NCBI GenBank assembly: GCA_965242795.1
Contig: OZ251505.1
Span: 682,001-746,000 of the forward strand
Source of the DNA: Bin18 sp965242795
GTDB taxonomy: Bacteria; Desulfobacterota; Binatia; Bin18
Direction of reading: 5' to 3'
Length of the DNA stretch: 64,000 bases
Positions 43,558-52,349 of this stretch are shown here, in pieces. Positions within the stretch are counted from its first letter, which is position 1. Every line of letters starts with the position of its first letter. A program made the translations under genes and the position numbers. The notes beneath the pieces were generated by a model, which ran no database searches, was not told the origin of the DNA, and saw only the letters and a list, made by a program, of their open reading frames with translations.

Positions 43558-46101
43558 TCACCCCTTTTGCAGCAAGGGTTTCAGGAACCGGCCGGTCTGC
43601 GACGCTGCGACCCGCGCCACGTCTTCGGGCGTCCCGCGGGCGACGACCTCGCCGCCCGCGGCCCCGCTTTCCGGGCCCAGGTCGATGACCCAATCCGCTG
43701 TTTTGACTACTTCGAGATTATGTTCGATGACGACCAGCGTATTGCCCGCTTCGACGAGTAGCTCGAAGACGGCCAGCAGGCGTTGCACGTCGGCCAAGTG
43801 CAACCCGACGGTCGGCTCGTCGAAGACGAACAAGGTGCGTCCCGTCGCTTTGCGGCTCAGTTCCTTCGCCAGCTTGAGGCGTTGGACCTCGCCGTCGGAC
43901 AGCGTGGGCGCGGCTTGCCCGAGACGCAGGTAGGCGAGCCCGACGTCGCGCAGCGTTTCCAACCCGGCCCGCATCTTCGGAATGTCGCTGAACAGGGCCA
44001 ACGCCTCGGCCACCGTCATCTCCAGGGCGTCGGCAACGCTGTGGCCGCGGAATCGGATCGCCAGGGTATCCCGATTGTAGCGCCGCCCGCGGCAGACGTC
44101 GCAGGTCACGTACACGTCGGGCAGGAAGTGCATCTCGACCGCGAGCACTCCGTTCCCCTCGCACGCCTCGCAGCGCCCGCCCTTGACGTTGAACGAAAAC
44201 CGGTTGCGCCCGTAGCCGCGCATCCGCGCATCGGGCAGCCGGGCGTACAGGCCGCGCAGCGTGTCGAGCAGCCCGGTGTACGTGGCCGGGGTGGACGCCG
44301 GCGTGCGGCCGATGGGTGCCCGGTCCACCGCGATGATCTTGTCCACGTGTTGCCAGCCGGATACGCGGCCGGCGCCGGCGGGGGCGGATTTCGTGCCGGC
44401 CAGCGCGTCGTTCAGCGCGGGCAGCAGCGCCCCGCCGATCAGCGAACTCTTGCCCGAACCCGACACGCCACTGATGCACGTCAAGGCGCCGAGCGGCAGG
44501 GCCACACTCACGTCCTTCAGATTATGGCGCCGGACGCGCGACACCTTGAGCCACGTTGCCGCGGACCGGCGGCCGGTCGGCACGGCGATCTTCTCCACGC
44601 CGGACAGAAACCGCCCGGTAACGGACTCGGTGGCGCCGGCGATGTCCGCGAACGTCCCCGCGGCGCACACCCGCCCGCCCCGTTCGCCCGCCTCCGGGCC
44701 CAGGTCGATTACGTAATCCGCGGCGCGGATGGTCTCCGGGTCGTGTTCGACGACCACGACCGTATTGCCCCGGTCGCGCAGCCGGCCGAGCAGCGTGAGC
44801 AGTCGCGCGGTGTCGCGCGCGTGCAGGCCGACCGACGGCTCGTCCAGCACGTACACGACCCCGGACAAGCCGTTGCCGAGCAGATTCGCCAGCCGGACGC
44901 GCTGCACCTCGCCCCGCGACAACGAGGCCATCGCCCGGTCGAGCGTCACGTAGCCGAGTCCCAGTTCGATCAACGCTGCCAGCCGCGGGACCACTTCGTC
45001 CAACAGCGGCTGTGTGATCTCCGCCGCCGGGCCGGACAGTGTGAGGGAGGAAAAAAATTCGGCCGTCTCCGCCAGCGTCCACCGGTTCAGGTCGGCCAGG
45101 CAGACTCCGCCGACCTCGATACCGCGCGTCTCTGTGCGGAGTCGGCTGCCGCCGCAGGTATCGCACGGACGCGCGGCGTTTCCCTGCACACGGCCGCGGC
45201 GCGGCGTAGCCTTGGGCAGCCGCACGCCGAGCCCGTCGCAGTCGGGACACGCCCCCTCCGGGCTGTTGGCGGAAAAGAACGCCGGGCCGAGCTCCGGATA
45301 CGCGAACTCGCATTCCGGACACATCAGCCGTTGCGTGAAGCGCCGCTCCGTCGCGCCGTTCCGACCGTCGTCGATCAGGACGTTGACCACGTCGCGCCCG
45401 TACCGGAGCGCCGTGTCCAACGAGTCGGCCAGCCGCGGCGCAACGTCGGGTTTGACGATCAACCGGTCGACGACGACCTCCAACACGTCACGGGACGTCT
45501 CCGCGTCGGACCTTGCCGACGGAACGGGCGGGATGTCGTCGGCCAGATCGTGAATCCGTCCGCCGATCCGCACGCGCACGAACCCCGCGCGCCGCAATTC
45601 CTGGAGCGCGGCGTCGCGGCCCGTGGCGTTATCGGGCCGCAGCGGCGCCAACACCTGGATACGGCTGCCGGCGGGCAGGTCCAGCAGGCGGTCCACGATC
45701 TGCGGCACGCCGTGCCGCTCGATCACGCGCCCGCACTGCAAGCAGTGCGGCGTCCCGACCCGGGCGTACAGCACCCGCAACGAGTCGGCGATCTCGCTGG
45801 CGGTCCCCACGGTCGAGCGCGGCGAATGGATCGCCGCTTGGTGCGTAATGCCCAACGTGGGCGACAGCCCCTCGATCGCATCGACCTGCGGTTTGGCGCG
45901 CTGGGCCAGAAACTGGCGGGCGTAGGCCGACAGCGACTCCACGTAGCGCCGGCGCCCCTCCGCATCCAGCACGTCGAACGCCAGCGTCGATTTCCCCGAC
46001 CCGGACACGCCGGTCACGACGACGAGTTTGTTGCGCGGAATGGCGACGGTAACGTTCTTGAGATTGTGTTGGCGCGCGCCGCGAATGACGATTTCGTCCA
46101 C
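43558..46101 (-). CDS. uvrA: Excinuclease ABC subunit A (UvrA), lacking the insertion domain
   Basis: 847 residues starting at GTG 46101 (VDEIVIRGARQHNLKNVTV), the family opening. Two ABC ATPase halves: Walker A GVSGSGKSTLAFDVLDAEG (near 33) and GVSGSGKSSLIGG (near 545), signatures 'LSRGEVQRVRLA' and 'LSDGEVQRLKLAKEL'. Zinc modules: CPECEF/CPDCDG (near 270-290), CDTCGG (near 312), CEACEG/CDVCRG (near 630). Between CPDCDG and CDTCGG only about 25 residues remain where canonical UvrA (about 940) has its insertion domain. The UvrB-binding region is present. Role: lesion recognition in nucleotide excision repair. Confidence 0.9.
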   Translation of the reverse strand: MDEIVIRGARQHNLKNVTVAIPRNKLVVVTGVSGSGKSTLAFDVLDAEGRRRYVESLSAYARQFLAQRAKPQVDAIEGLSPTLGITHQAAIHSPRSTVGTASEIADSLRVLYARVGTPHCLQCGRVIERHGVPQIVDRLLDLPAGSRIQVLAPLRPDNATGRDAALQELRRAGFVRVRIGGRIHDLADDIPPVPSARSDAETSRDVLEVVVDRLIVKPDVAPRLADSLDTALRYGRDVVNVLIDDGRNGATERRFTQRLMCPECEFAYPELGPAFFSANSPEGACPDCDGLGVRLPKATPRRGRVQGNAARPCDTCGGSRLRTETRGIEVGGVCLADLNRWTLAETAEFFSSLTLSGPAAEITQPLLDEVVPRLAALIELGLGYVTLDRAMASLSRGEVQRVRLANLLGNGLSGVVYVLDEPSVGLHARDTARLLTLLGRLRDRGNTVVVVEHDPETIRAADYVIDLGPEAGERGGRVCAAGTFADIAGATESVTGRFLSGVEKIAVPTGRRSAATWLKVSRVRRHNLKDVSVALPLGALTCISGVSGSGKSSLIGGALLPALNDALAGTKSAPAGAGRVSGWQHVDKIIAVDRAPIGRTPASTPATYTGLLDTLRGLYARLPDARMRGYGRNRFSFNVKGGRCEACEGNGVLAVEMHFLPDVYVTCDVCRGRRYNRDTLAIRFRGHSVADALEMTVAEALALFSDIPKMRAGLETLRDVGLAYLRLGQAAPTLSDGEVQRLKLAKELSRKATGRTLFVFDEPTVGLHLADVQRLLAVFELLVEAGNTLVVIEHNLEVVKTADWVIDLGPESGAAGGEVVARGTPEDVARVAASQTGRFLKPLLQKG

Positions 46102-46302
46102 GGCCGGGAGCCTAGCAGAAAGCTCCGGCTGGGGAGACTCTCCCTCCCCCGTCAAGGATGTCTCCGTTCTCGAACGGATTGGCGGGAGAACGCCGCAGTG
46201 GTACGGTCGAATCGCTGCGGATGCAGCGGGGACCGGTATTTCGCCGGGTTTGAAGGACAGGGACGCGAGTCGAGGAGTTAAGGTCACTACCGGGGCAAAC
46301 GT

Positions 46303-46749
46303 ATGACATGGTTCCGCGACGCGCTGGTGGGATTCCGGGACGTCGGCAGCCTGCTGATCAAGAAGGGAACGGTGATGGGTCCTTTGGTCCCATTGCTCTT
46401 CGTGGCTTTCGTGTTCGTCCTGGCCGCGTGGCTGTTTCGATCCGTGGCAATGCTGGGTGGCGTGCCGATCCTCAGCGCCGTGCTCGTGCTCGCAGCCGTG
46501 GGAGTCGTCTTCAGCTATCTTCTCATCTACGTGCGGTTTGCGAAGCACGACCCAGACCGTTTGCAGTCGGAGGAATACCGGTTATTGAAGGTGCAGCAGA
46601 TGATCGTAGCTAAGGATCTGCAGCACCCACTGTCCGAGGGCAGCCCCCCGTTGCTGGATTCCATGGAAAACCCGGTCGAGAGTTTTCCCCCGAACAAGAG
46701 CGAAGATAGATTAGAATCGGGAGATACCGAAGAGGAGCGAGAGCCATGA
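46303..46749 (+). CDS. Small two-helix membrane protein
   Basis: 148 residues from the ATG at 46303. Two membrane helices ('VPLLFVAFVFVLAAWLF' and 'ILSAVLVLAAVGVVFSYLL') followed by a 70-residue cytoplasmic acidic tail (…GDTEEEREP). No enzyme motif. It overlaps the next gene by 4 bp (ATGA), so the two are made together. Confidence 0.65.
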   Translation: MTWFRDALVGFRDVGSLLIKKGTVMGPLVPLLFVAFVFVLAAWLFRSVAMLGGVPILSAVLVLAAVGVVFSYLLIYVRFAKHDPDRLQSEEYRLLKVQQMIVAKDLQHPLSEGSPPLLDSMENPVESFPPNKSEDRLESGDTEEEREP

Positions 46750-47084
46750 AAGCCTATCTTCTGACGCATAGTCAGGCATGCACGCCGACTCACGTGCAGT
46801 CCCTCCTCAGTGAAACCCAAGGGATCGAGACTTGGGTATCGCCATTTCCGTACGGAGCGATTCTCGTATCCGAACTGCACGTCCGTGCCCTCGCCGCCGT
46901 GCTTCGCTCCAGGCTCCCGGACGTTTGGTTCATGGTGACGGAACTGAACGGGAATGCCGTACAGGGATGGTTGCCGGGCAACCTCTGGGAATATGTGAAC
47001 AACCCGCACCAGGCAGCGTCGCGGGGACTGTTTACCGAGTTGGCAAAACCGTCAATCGAATCGCCACCGAATCCCCTCCCGTAA
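46746..47084 (+). CDS. Small protein of unknown function
   Basis: 112 residues with GAGGAG before the ATG at 46746. Mixed alpha/beta: 'MKAYLLTHSQACTPTHVQSLLSETQGIETW', 'GAILVSELHVRALAAVLRSRLPDVWFMVTELN'. The pattern (short domain with strand-helix repeats) resembles cyclic-nucleotide- or TIR-pathway modulators and SinR-like proteins, but I cannot assign it. Translationally coupled to the membrane protein upstream. Confidence 0.6.
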   Translation: MKAYLLTHSQACTPTHVQSLLSETQGIETWVSPFPYGAILVSELHVRALAAVLRSRLPDVWFMVTELNGNAVQGWLPGNLWEYVNNPHQAASRGLFTELAKPSIESPPNPLP

Positions 47085-47181
47085 TACGGCTGCCTCTTCA
47101 GCCGCCTTTTCGCAAGGGAATTAGACACAAGGGGATCCGAGGCTGCCCCCGGAGCCTAGTCTGAACCCCCTCGACACGATC

Positions 47182-47217
47182 AGGGCTCAGCCCGTTGAGC
47201 TTGTCGAAACGGGCGCG
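47182..47217. repeat. CTGAGCTTGTCGAAGG-family repeat pair
   Basis: Copy in inverted orientation (GAGCTTGTCGAAACGGG) in the 191-bp gap between convergent genes, which otherwise shows nothing. Confidence 0.6.
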
Positions 47218-47275
47218 GGATCGTCTTACAGATAATTTCCTCTTGAATCCCCAGACACCGACCTTCCCAGTTCAC

Positions 47276-50074
47276 TTATCGGCCAGCCTCCGCATGGCGG
47301 GCGAGGATGTCCGCCACGTCCGCGGGAGAGTACGACACATCGCAGACCCAGCGTTCGAAGCCGCCGTGCGCGGTCACGGCCTGCGTCCATTCGGCCAGGA
47401 AGCGGCGCTTGGTACGGTCCTGCGCGCGCTCTTTGCCCTTGACCTCCAGGACGAGCATGGCGCCGGACGTTAGTCGGATGAGAAAGTCCGGGCGGTATTT
47501 GCGCACCACCCCACCGTGTACACAAAGCACCTCGAAGCCCAAATGGTCGTTCTTGACCCAGGCATCGACCAGCGGGCTGCGGTCGAGTGCGTAGGCTTCC
47601 GACGCTTCCCACGCGCTATCGTACACACACAGGTTGACGTGGCTGCGCGCCGTGCGTTCGCACGGCTTGCCGGTGTCCCACGGCATCATGTCGCCGGTCA
47701 AGCGGATGGGACGGTCGCGGTCGAAGACCGGCACGAGCCTTTCCACGTTCTCGAAGCGGATCGCCTGCCAGACGTGCTGCACGATCCTGGTCATGTTGAG
47801 CGTCAGCATCAGCCGCCGCTTCAGGCCGTCGCGCAGGAACAGCCGCGGCTCGATGACGATGCGGTCGGAGCGGACGAACTCCTCCACCAGCCGGACGATC
47901 TGCGCGAGCAGCACCTCGCGGCTGCCGTTCCATTCCGCATGCATGCCGTCGTACACGTCGCGCGCGGCCTCGAAGACGATGCGTTGCGTGCGATACTCCC
48001 GCGCCAGGCGCTCCAGGTCGATGGCGTCCACCTTCGTCATGTCCGGTTTGCCGTCCATAACGGGCGCCAATTCCGCAAGTCTGGGCGTCCGGCCGGCGTC
48101 GAGTGCCAGCGGTTACAGCCTGTCCCAATCAAGGTGCAGCCGCGGCCGGTACACCCGGTCGGTCCGCACGACGTTCGGCCAGGAAATGGCGAACGCCGCT
48201 TTCTCGGGGACCGGCTCGATGCGCGTCTTCGGCTGCGGCGGCGGCAACGGGCCGTCTTTCCCGCCCTCGTGCGGCAGGAACGTGAACGGCACGCCGAAGA
48301 TGTTGACGTACTCCGGCTCGAACTGCCCGGTCCGCGGATTGACGTCGTATGCGGTACGCCGCAGGCCGCGGCCCACCACCTGTTCGCATAAGAGTTGGCT
48401 GGTGAATGCGCGCAAGCCCATGATGTGCGTAACAGTCTTGGCGTCCCAGCCTTCCGAGAGCATGCCGACCGAGATCACGTTCTGGATGTGTCCGCCGGGG
48501 TGCCCGGCGCGGCCCACCGTGTCCACCTGCCGGCGCAGCAGTTCGGCCCGCTGCTTGGCGTTGAGTTTGCGAGGCGAACCGTCGGCTCCGGCGTCGCCGT
48601 TCCCGAGCGTGGCGAGGGGCTCCGCGGCGGCCTCGGCCTCGCTCAACACCTTGGAGTCGATGTGCAGCGTCAGTTCCGGGTCGCACAGTTCGGCGATGCG
48701 TACCCGCCCGCTGTCGAAGGCGTGCTTGACGCGCGCCGCGGTCTCGGTCCGGTTGGTGACGGTAATCATCGTCGGCGGCGTTGCGGCGCCCGCGGCGTCC
48801 CACGCCTTGGCGGTCTCGCGCCAGTCGTAGCCGAGCAGGTGGTAGCCGTTCATCACCAAGTCGGGCAGCGGTTCCTCGGGCGCGGCCCGGCGGTTCAGGT
48901 CGTCCTTCACCTCGGCGTCGTTGTAGATGTGGTAAAGGCGCGATTTATAGGTTGTGGCGTCGGGCACCGCGTCGTCGCGCACCACCACGCGCGGCGTCTT
49001 GACCAGCCCGGCCTCGATGGCGTCGTTCAACCCGAAGTCGCTCACCACCCAGTCGAACAGCGCCGCCTCCGCACTTCGCTTGCCCGACGGCGCGAAGGGC
49101 GTCGCCGAAAAATCGTAACACGCGAGGATGCCGCGCGCCCGGGCGATTCGGTCGAGGCCGCCGACCCATTTGGTGGCTTCCCGAATCTCGTCCTTGGCAA
49201 CGCCCCGGACCGGAGCGCCGGCCGGCACACGCCACGCGTGATGCGCCTCGTCGTTGACGACCAGGATGTTGCCGGCGCCCGCCAAGTCGCCCAGCACGGC
49301 GCGGACGTAGGCTTCATCGCTCATGGCCCCGCGCTTATCGACACTCCGCTTCCCCGCAAGCTTCTCGTCGGTTTCCCAGTTCAGCGCGTGCCAATTACGG
49401 ACGGCGACCTTGCCTTGGCGCAGCGTGTCGAGCAGGGGCCGCGGCACGATGCGGAAGGCTTCGTAATAATTCTCCGGGTGCGACGGCTCCAACACCGCCA
49501 GCCGGCTTCGGACCGTCAGCCCGGGGGCGACGATCAGCACGTGTTTGGAAAACCGAGCGTCGTGCGGCGCCGCGGCCTTGTTGAGGATCTGCCACGCCAG
49601 CAGCATGGCCATGACGACGGTCTTGCCCGAGCCGGTCGCCATCTTGGCACACCGCCGCGGGAACGGCCCGCCGTCGGACGGAATTTCCAGACCGGCCCGG
49701 TCGGCCGCGGGCGCCTCCGCAAGCCAGATCAACGTTTCCACGGCTTCGATCTGACAGAAGAAGAAGCGCCGGTCGTCGAACTCCTCCGCGTCCGTCCAAT
49801 GCTCCAGCAGCCGTTTGGTGATGCCGGCGACGCCCGGCCAGCCGGCCTCGCGCCACGCTCGCACGCGCGGCCGAATCCGGTTGACCAACGGAATCTCGAC
49901 GAACGTCCCCGGGTCGTCGAACGCCCGGGAGTCCTCCGAGGCCACGACGTAGCCGGCCGGGCGCCGCCCTGCGGCGAGGTCGAACAGGCGCGTCGTACGA
50001 TCGTAGCGCCAGTGGCGCGCCGGCTCCTCGTACGGCGAGTTGACGATGAGTCGGTCGATGGTGGATTGCGGCAT
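47276..50074 (-). pseudogene. Type III restriction enzyme Res subunit (BPTD_3080-like), in-frame stop
   Basis: DEAD/H helicase-nuclease. Start ATG 50074 overlaps the upstream hepT stop (TGATG). Walker A KMATGSGKTVVMAM near residue 145, DEAHHAW near 270, FSATPFAP near 320 and QVVGRGLRRT near 590. An in-frame TAA at 48113-48115 ends this part after 653 residues. The same frame continues for 278 residues to 47276 and holds the nuclease core 'YRPDFLIRLTSGAMLVLEVKGKE' (PD-(D/E)xK). The codon in relatives is probably Glu (CTG-GAA-CCG), a one-base change. Without readthrough the nuclease domain would be missing. Confidence 0.85.
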
Positions 50075-50415
50075 CAATCGGGCTCTTGGGGAACCAGCGC
50101 TTCGAGTTGCACGATGAGCGGTGGCAGGTCCTGCTGCACGGTTTGCCACACCCTGTCGAGCTGGATGGAAAAATACCCGTGGACAAGGCGGTTGCGCATA
50201 CCGACGATCCTCGCCCAAGGAACGTCCGGATGCCCGGTCTTGGTCTCCGCACTGATCTGTGACGCCGCCTCCCCGATGATTTCGACGGATTTCAGAATGG
50301 CCAACTGATGCAGGCGGTCATCTTTGAATTCAGGGAACGTGAGCGGCGCAGCTAGTTTCACCGCTTCACGGGCCGCCAACAGCATATAGAGCAACCAGGC
50401 TTCGTCATGCCGCAT
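50074..50415 (-). CDS. HepT-like ribonuclease toxin (copy 1)
   Basis: 113 residues from the ATG at 50415. HEPN-fold RNase with RNRLVHGY, the RX4-6H nuclease motif plus the Tyr that the partner adenylylates. Overlaps mntA copy 1 by 11 bp and res by 3 bp (TGATG). HepT toxins cleave tRNA or other RNA when not AMPylated. Embedded within the restriction operon. Confidence 0.85.
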   Translation of the reverse strand: MRHDEAWLLYMLLAAREAVKLAAPLTFPEFKDDRLHQLAILKSVEIIGEAASQISAETKTGHPDVPWARIVGMRNRLVHGYFSIQLDRVWQTVQQDLPPLIVQLEALVPQEPD

Positions 50416-50716
50416 AGATCGTCTCCGCTGTTCCAAGAATCTCCGCACGGCGAATGTAATTACGGCTTTGTTCGACGGCGAGACGTTCAATCAGATCTAC
50501 TTTTCTGCCGAAGAGCTCGGAAAATTCCTGTTCCATACCCGCCACGTCAAATAGGCTGAGGGTTCGGTCCGGCTCGAAATCCACCAGCAGGTCGACGTCG
50601 CTGTCCGGTCCGAAATCGGCACGAAGCGCGGACCCGAAGATGGCCAGTCGTTTGATCCCGCGGTCTCGACAAAATGCCGCCAGCCGACTTCTAGGAATGG
50701 ACACCTGCGGATTCAT
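50405..50716 (-). CDS. MntA-like nucleotidyltransferase antitoxin (copy 1)
   Basis: 103 residues from the ATG at 50716. Minimal nucleotidyltransferase: GSALRADFGPDSDVDLLVD near residue 35, the GS-x10-DxD catalytic core. It silences HepT by adding AMP to its tyrosine. Overlaps hepT, and lies 45 bp downstream of the TIR gene. Confidence 0.87.
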   Translation of the reverse strand: MNPQVSIPRSRLAAFCRDRGIKRLAIFGSALRADFGPDSDVDLLVDFEPDRTLSLFDVAGMEQEFSELFGRKVDLIERLAVEQSRNYIRRAEILGTAETIYAA

Positions 50717-50761
50717 GGCTTTCTCCTCAGTATCGGGCGTCCAGTCAAACAACGGCGGTGA

Positions 50762-51571
50762 TTAAAAAGCGCGATTCGCATCGACGGCCAGCCCAGCGTT
50801 CTTGAATTCCTTAACAAGTTTCATCTTCCAGCCTTCGGAGTCGTCCAGCGGAATATAGATGACGCCCTCATAGTCTGACGGAATCTCGATGTCCCCCTTA
50901 GTCAGGGCGCAGACGCGCTCTCGCCCGAGGCGTCCGATAAAATATCCGAACTCGAAAATGACGTTTTGTCTTGCACGGGGTTTCAGACTCCGCCGGTCTT
51001 CCTGAAGCGCACCTACGTCGTCCGGAGTCAGAAGAGCGACGGCGAATCCGACTTGAGCATATTGCTCAAATTTTTCGATGATTGTTCGTCCTTGATTGGA
51101 CTGCTCGTGTAGTATGATAGGTTTGAGGTCGAGATGTTCAAGGAATCTGGCGACCGTTTCCTTGGTTTCGTTATCTCTTCCGTGAATGATAAAGATTTGA
51201 TCTGTACTCGCTGATTTAGTTCCTGAATTGGAAGAAGATGTTTCTCTATGATTCTCATCTTCCCAGTATTCTTCTATTTCATCTTTCATTGACATAAGTA
51301 AAGCAGTGGCTCTGTCCAAAGCATCAATATAGTATTGTTGGAGTTCGTGTTCAGATGTGGATGTAGAGAGGAAAGAAGGAAAGTAACGAATTTTGGCGAA
51401 CTCCGCGACATGATCGGATTTCGTGCCAAAAACGCTCGCTATGGCTACCCTGGTATCTCGTTTCCATTTATCAAATGCTGGAGAATTTCTTTCCAATCTC
51501 TTAAGATTAGATATCTCCCCCAATGTCATTTCCAAACGTCGTATAGCTTCCGTTTTTGTCGGCCGCACCAT
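50762..51571 (-). CDS. TIR-like nucleotide-binding effector (CAP12/Pycsar-type TIR, PF10137-like)
   Basis: 269 residues from the ATG at 51571, which overlaps the mod stop (TGATG). An N-terminal helical region (about 1-120) is followed by a TIR-like domain: 'IFIIHGRDNETKETVARFLEHLDLKPIILHEQ', then 'GRTIIEKFEQYAQVGFAVALLTPDD' (likely NAD-cleaving Glu) and 'RQNVIFEFGYFIGRLGRERV'. Such TIRs degrade NAD+ when triggered in CBASS, Pycsar or other defence. AT-richer than neighbours, pointing to transfer. Sited between mod and mntA in one coupled string. Confidence 0.85.
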   Translation of the reverse strand: MVRPTKTEAIRRLEMTLGEISNLKRLERNSPAFDKWKRDTRVAIASVFGTKSDHVAEFAKIRYFPSFLSTSTSEHELQQYYIDALDRATALLMSMKDEIEEYWEDENHRETSSSNSGTKSASTDQIFIIHGRDNETKETVARFLEHLDLKPIILHEQSNQGRTIIEKFEQYAQVGFAVALLTPDDVGALQEDRRSLKPRARQNVIFEFGYFIGRLGRERVCALTKGDIEIPSDYEGVIYIPLDDSEGWKMKLVKEFKNAGLAVDANRAF

Positions 51572-51886
51572 CACTTCACCTCCACGATCTTCAGGCTCTC
51601 GATGCCGCGGTCGTCCACGATCTTCACCGCGGCGCGGCGGTGTTCACCCGCCTCGAAGGGCAACGAAACCGTGCCGCGGTAGGCTTCGATCAGCGTCTCA
51701 TCGATCTCGGTTCGCAGGTTGCGCGCCAGCTTGGCCCAGCCGTCCTTGGCGCCCGCCATCGGGAAGAAGGCTTGGCGCGGGAACAGGCTGCGCCCGTCGT
51801 AGTCCGGGTCCAGCAGCCACAAGGCGATCTTGTCCGCGCCGCCGGATTCCACGCCGCCCGTCTTGGTGTTGTAGTAGTCGAAGCCG

Positions 51887-52349
51887 TGGATAGTGACTTG
51901 TGAATAGTGGGTAGTGGAGAGTGGGCCGGTCAGTGACGCAGCGATTTGACGAGTCCTGTCGATAATTTCCCGATCTCTTCGCAGTCGGGCAAGACGATTT
52001 CGACGGTCTCCTTCGGAAAGAAGTTCAAGTTCCCGCACAAGATCACCAGCGTCTCCAATTCGGCCAGGGAGCCTCGCGCCACGCCCAGGAATTGAAGGAA
52101 TTCCCCGGTCCCGTGTCTCGCCTTCCCCTCGGCGATGTTGGCCGGAACGGATACCGCCGCCCTCGTCATCTGCGACCGCAGTCCATAGGTCTCCGCTTTG
52201 GGCAATCGCGACGAACAACGATAGATCGTCTCTCCCAAGACCATTGACTTCTGCCAGACTATCAACTCCCGATAACTTCGTAACGATGTCATACGGTGCC
52301 ACCGCCTCCCCTTGACTATCCACTAACCACTGCTCACTCGCCACTACCA
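51887..52349 (-). mobile_element. Putative S23/four-helix-bundle (IVS-like) element inserted in mod
   Basis: About 463 bp bounded by roughly 37-bp imperfect inverted repeats rich in TAGTGG/AGTGG words (51887-51923 and 52313-52349), enclosing the four-helix-bundle gene. The mod frame stays open across it, and recognisable Mod sequence resumes on both sides (GQPEVVV before, QVTIHGFDYYN after). Such S23 genes are known mainly as intervening sequences in 23S rRNA genes. Confidence 0.75.
51930..52292 (-). CDS. Four-helix-bundle (S23/Avd-like) protein, nested in mod
   Basis: 120 residues. 'YRELIVWQKSMVLGETIYRCSSRLP' and 'LRSQMTRAAVSVPANIAEGKARHG' are the signature of the S23 intervening-sequence family, followed by 'LGVARGSLAELETLVILCGNL'. 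The family forms four-helix bundles that bind nucleic acid, and relatives (Avd) assist retroelements; its role is otherwise unknown. It is on the same strand as mod but in a different frame, preceded by a rather distant GGGGAGG. Inverted repeats bound it. Confidence 0.88.
   Translation of the reverse strand: MTSLRSYRELIVWQKSMVLGETIYRCSSRLPKAETYGLRSQMTRAAVSVPANIAEGKARHGTGEFLQFLGVARGSLAELETLVILCGNLNFFPKETVEIVLPDCEEIGKLSTGLVKSLRH

Noticed and set aside
51930..52292. 23S rRNA intervening sequence in an rRNA gene
   Set aside because: Flanking DNA codes for a methyltransferase on both sides; no rRNA sequence is present.
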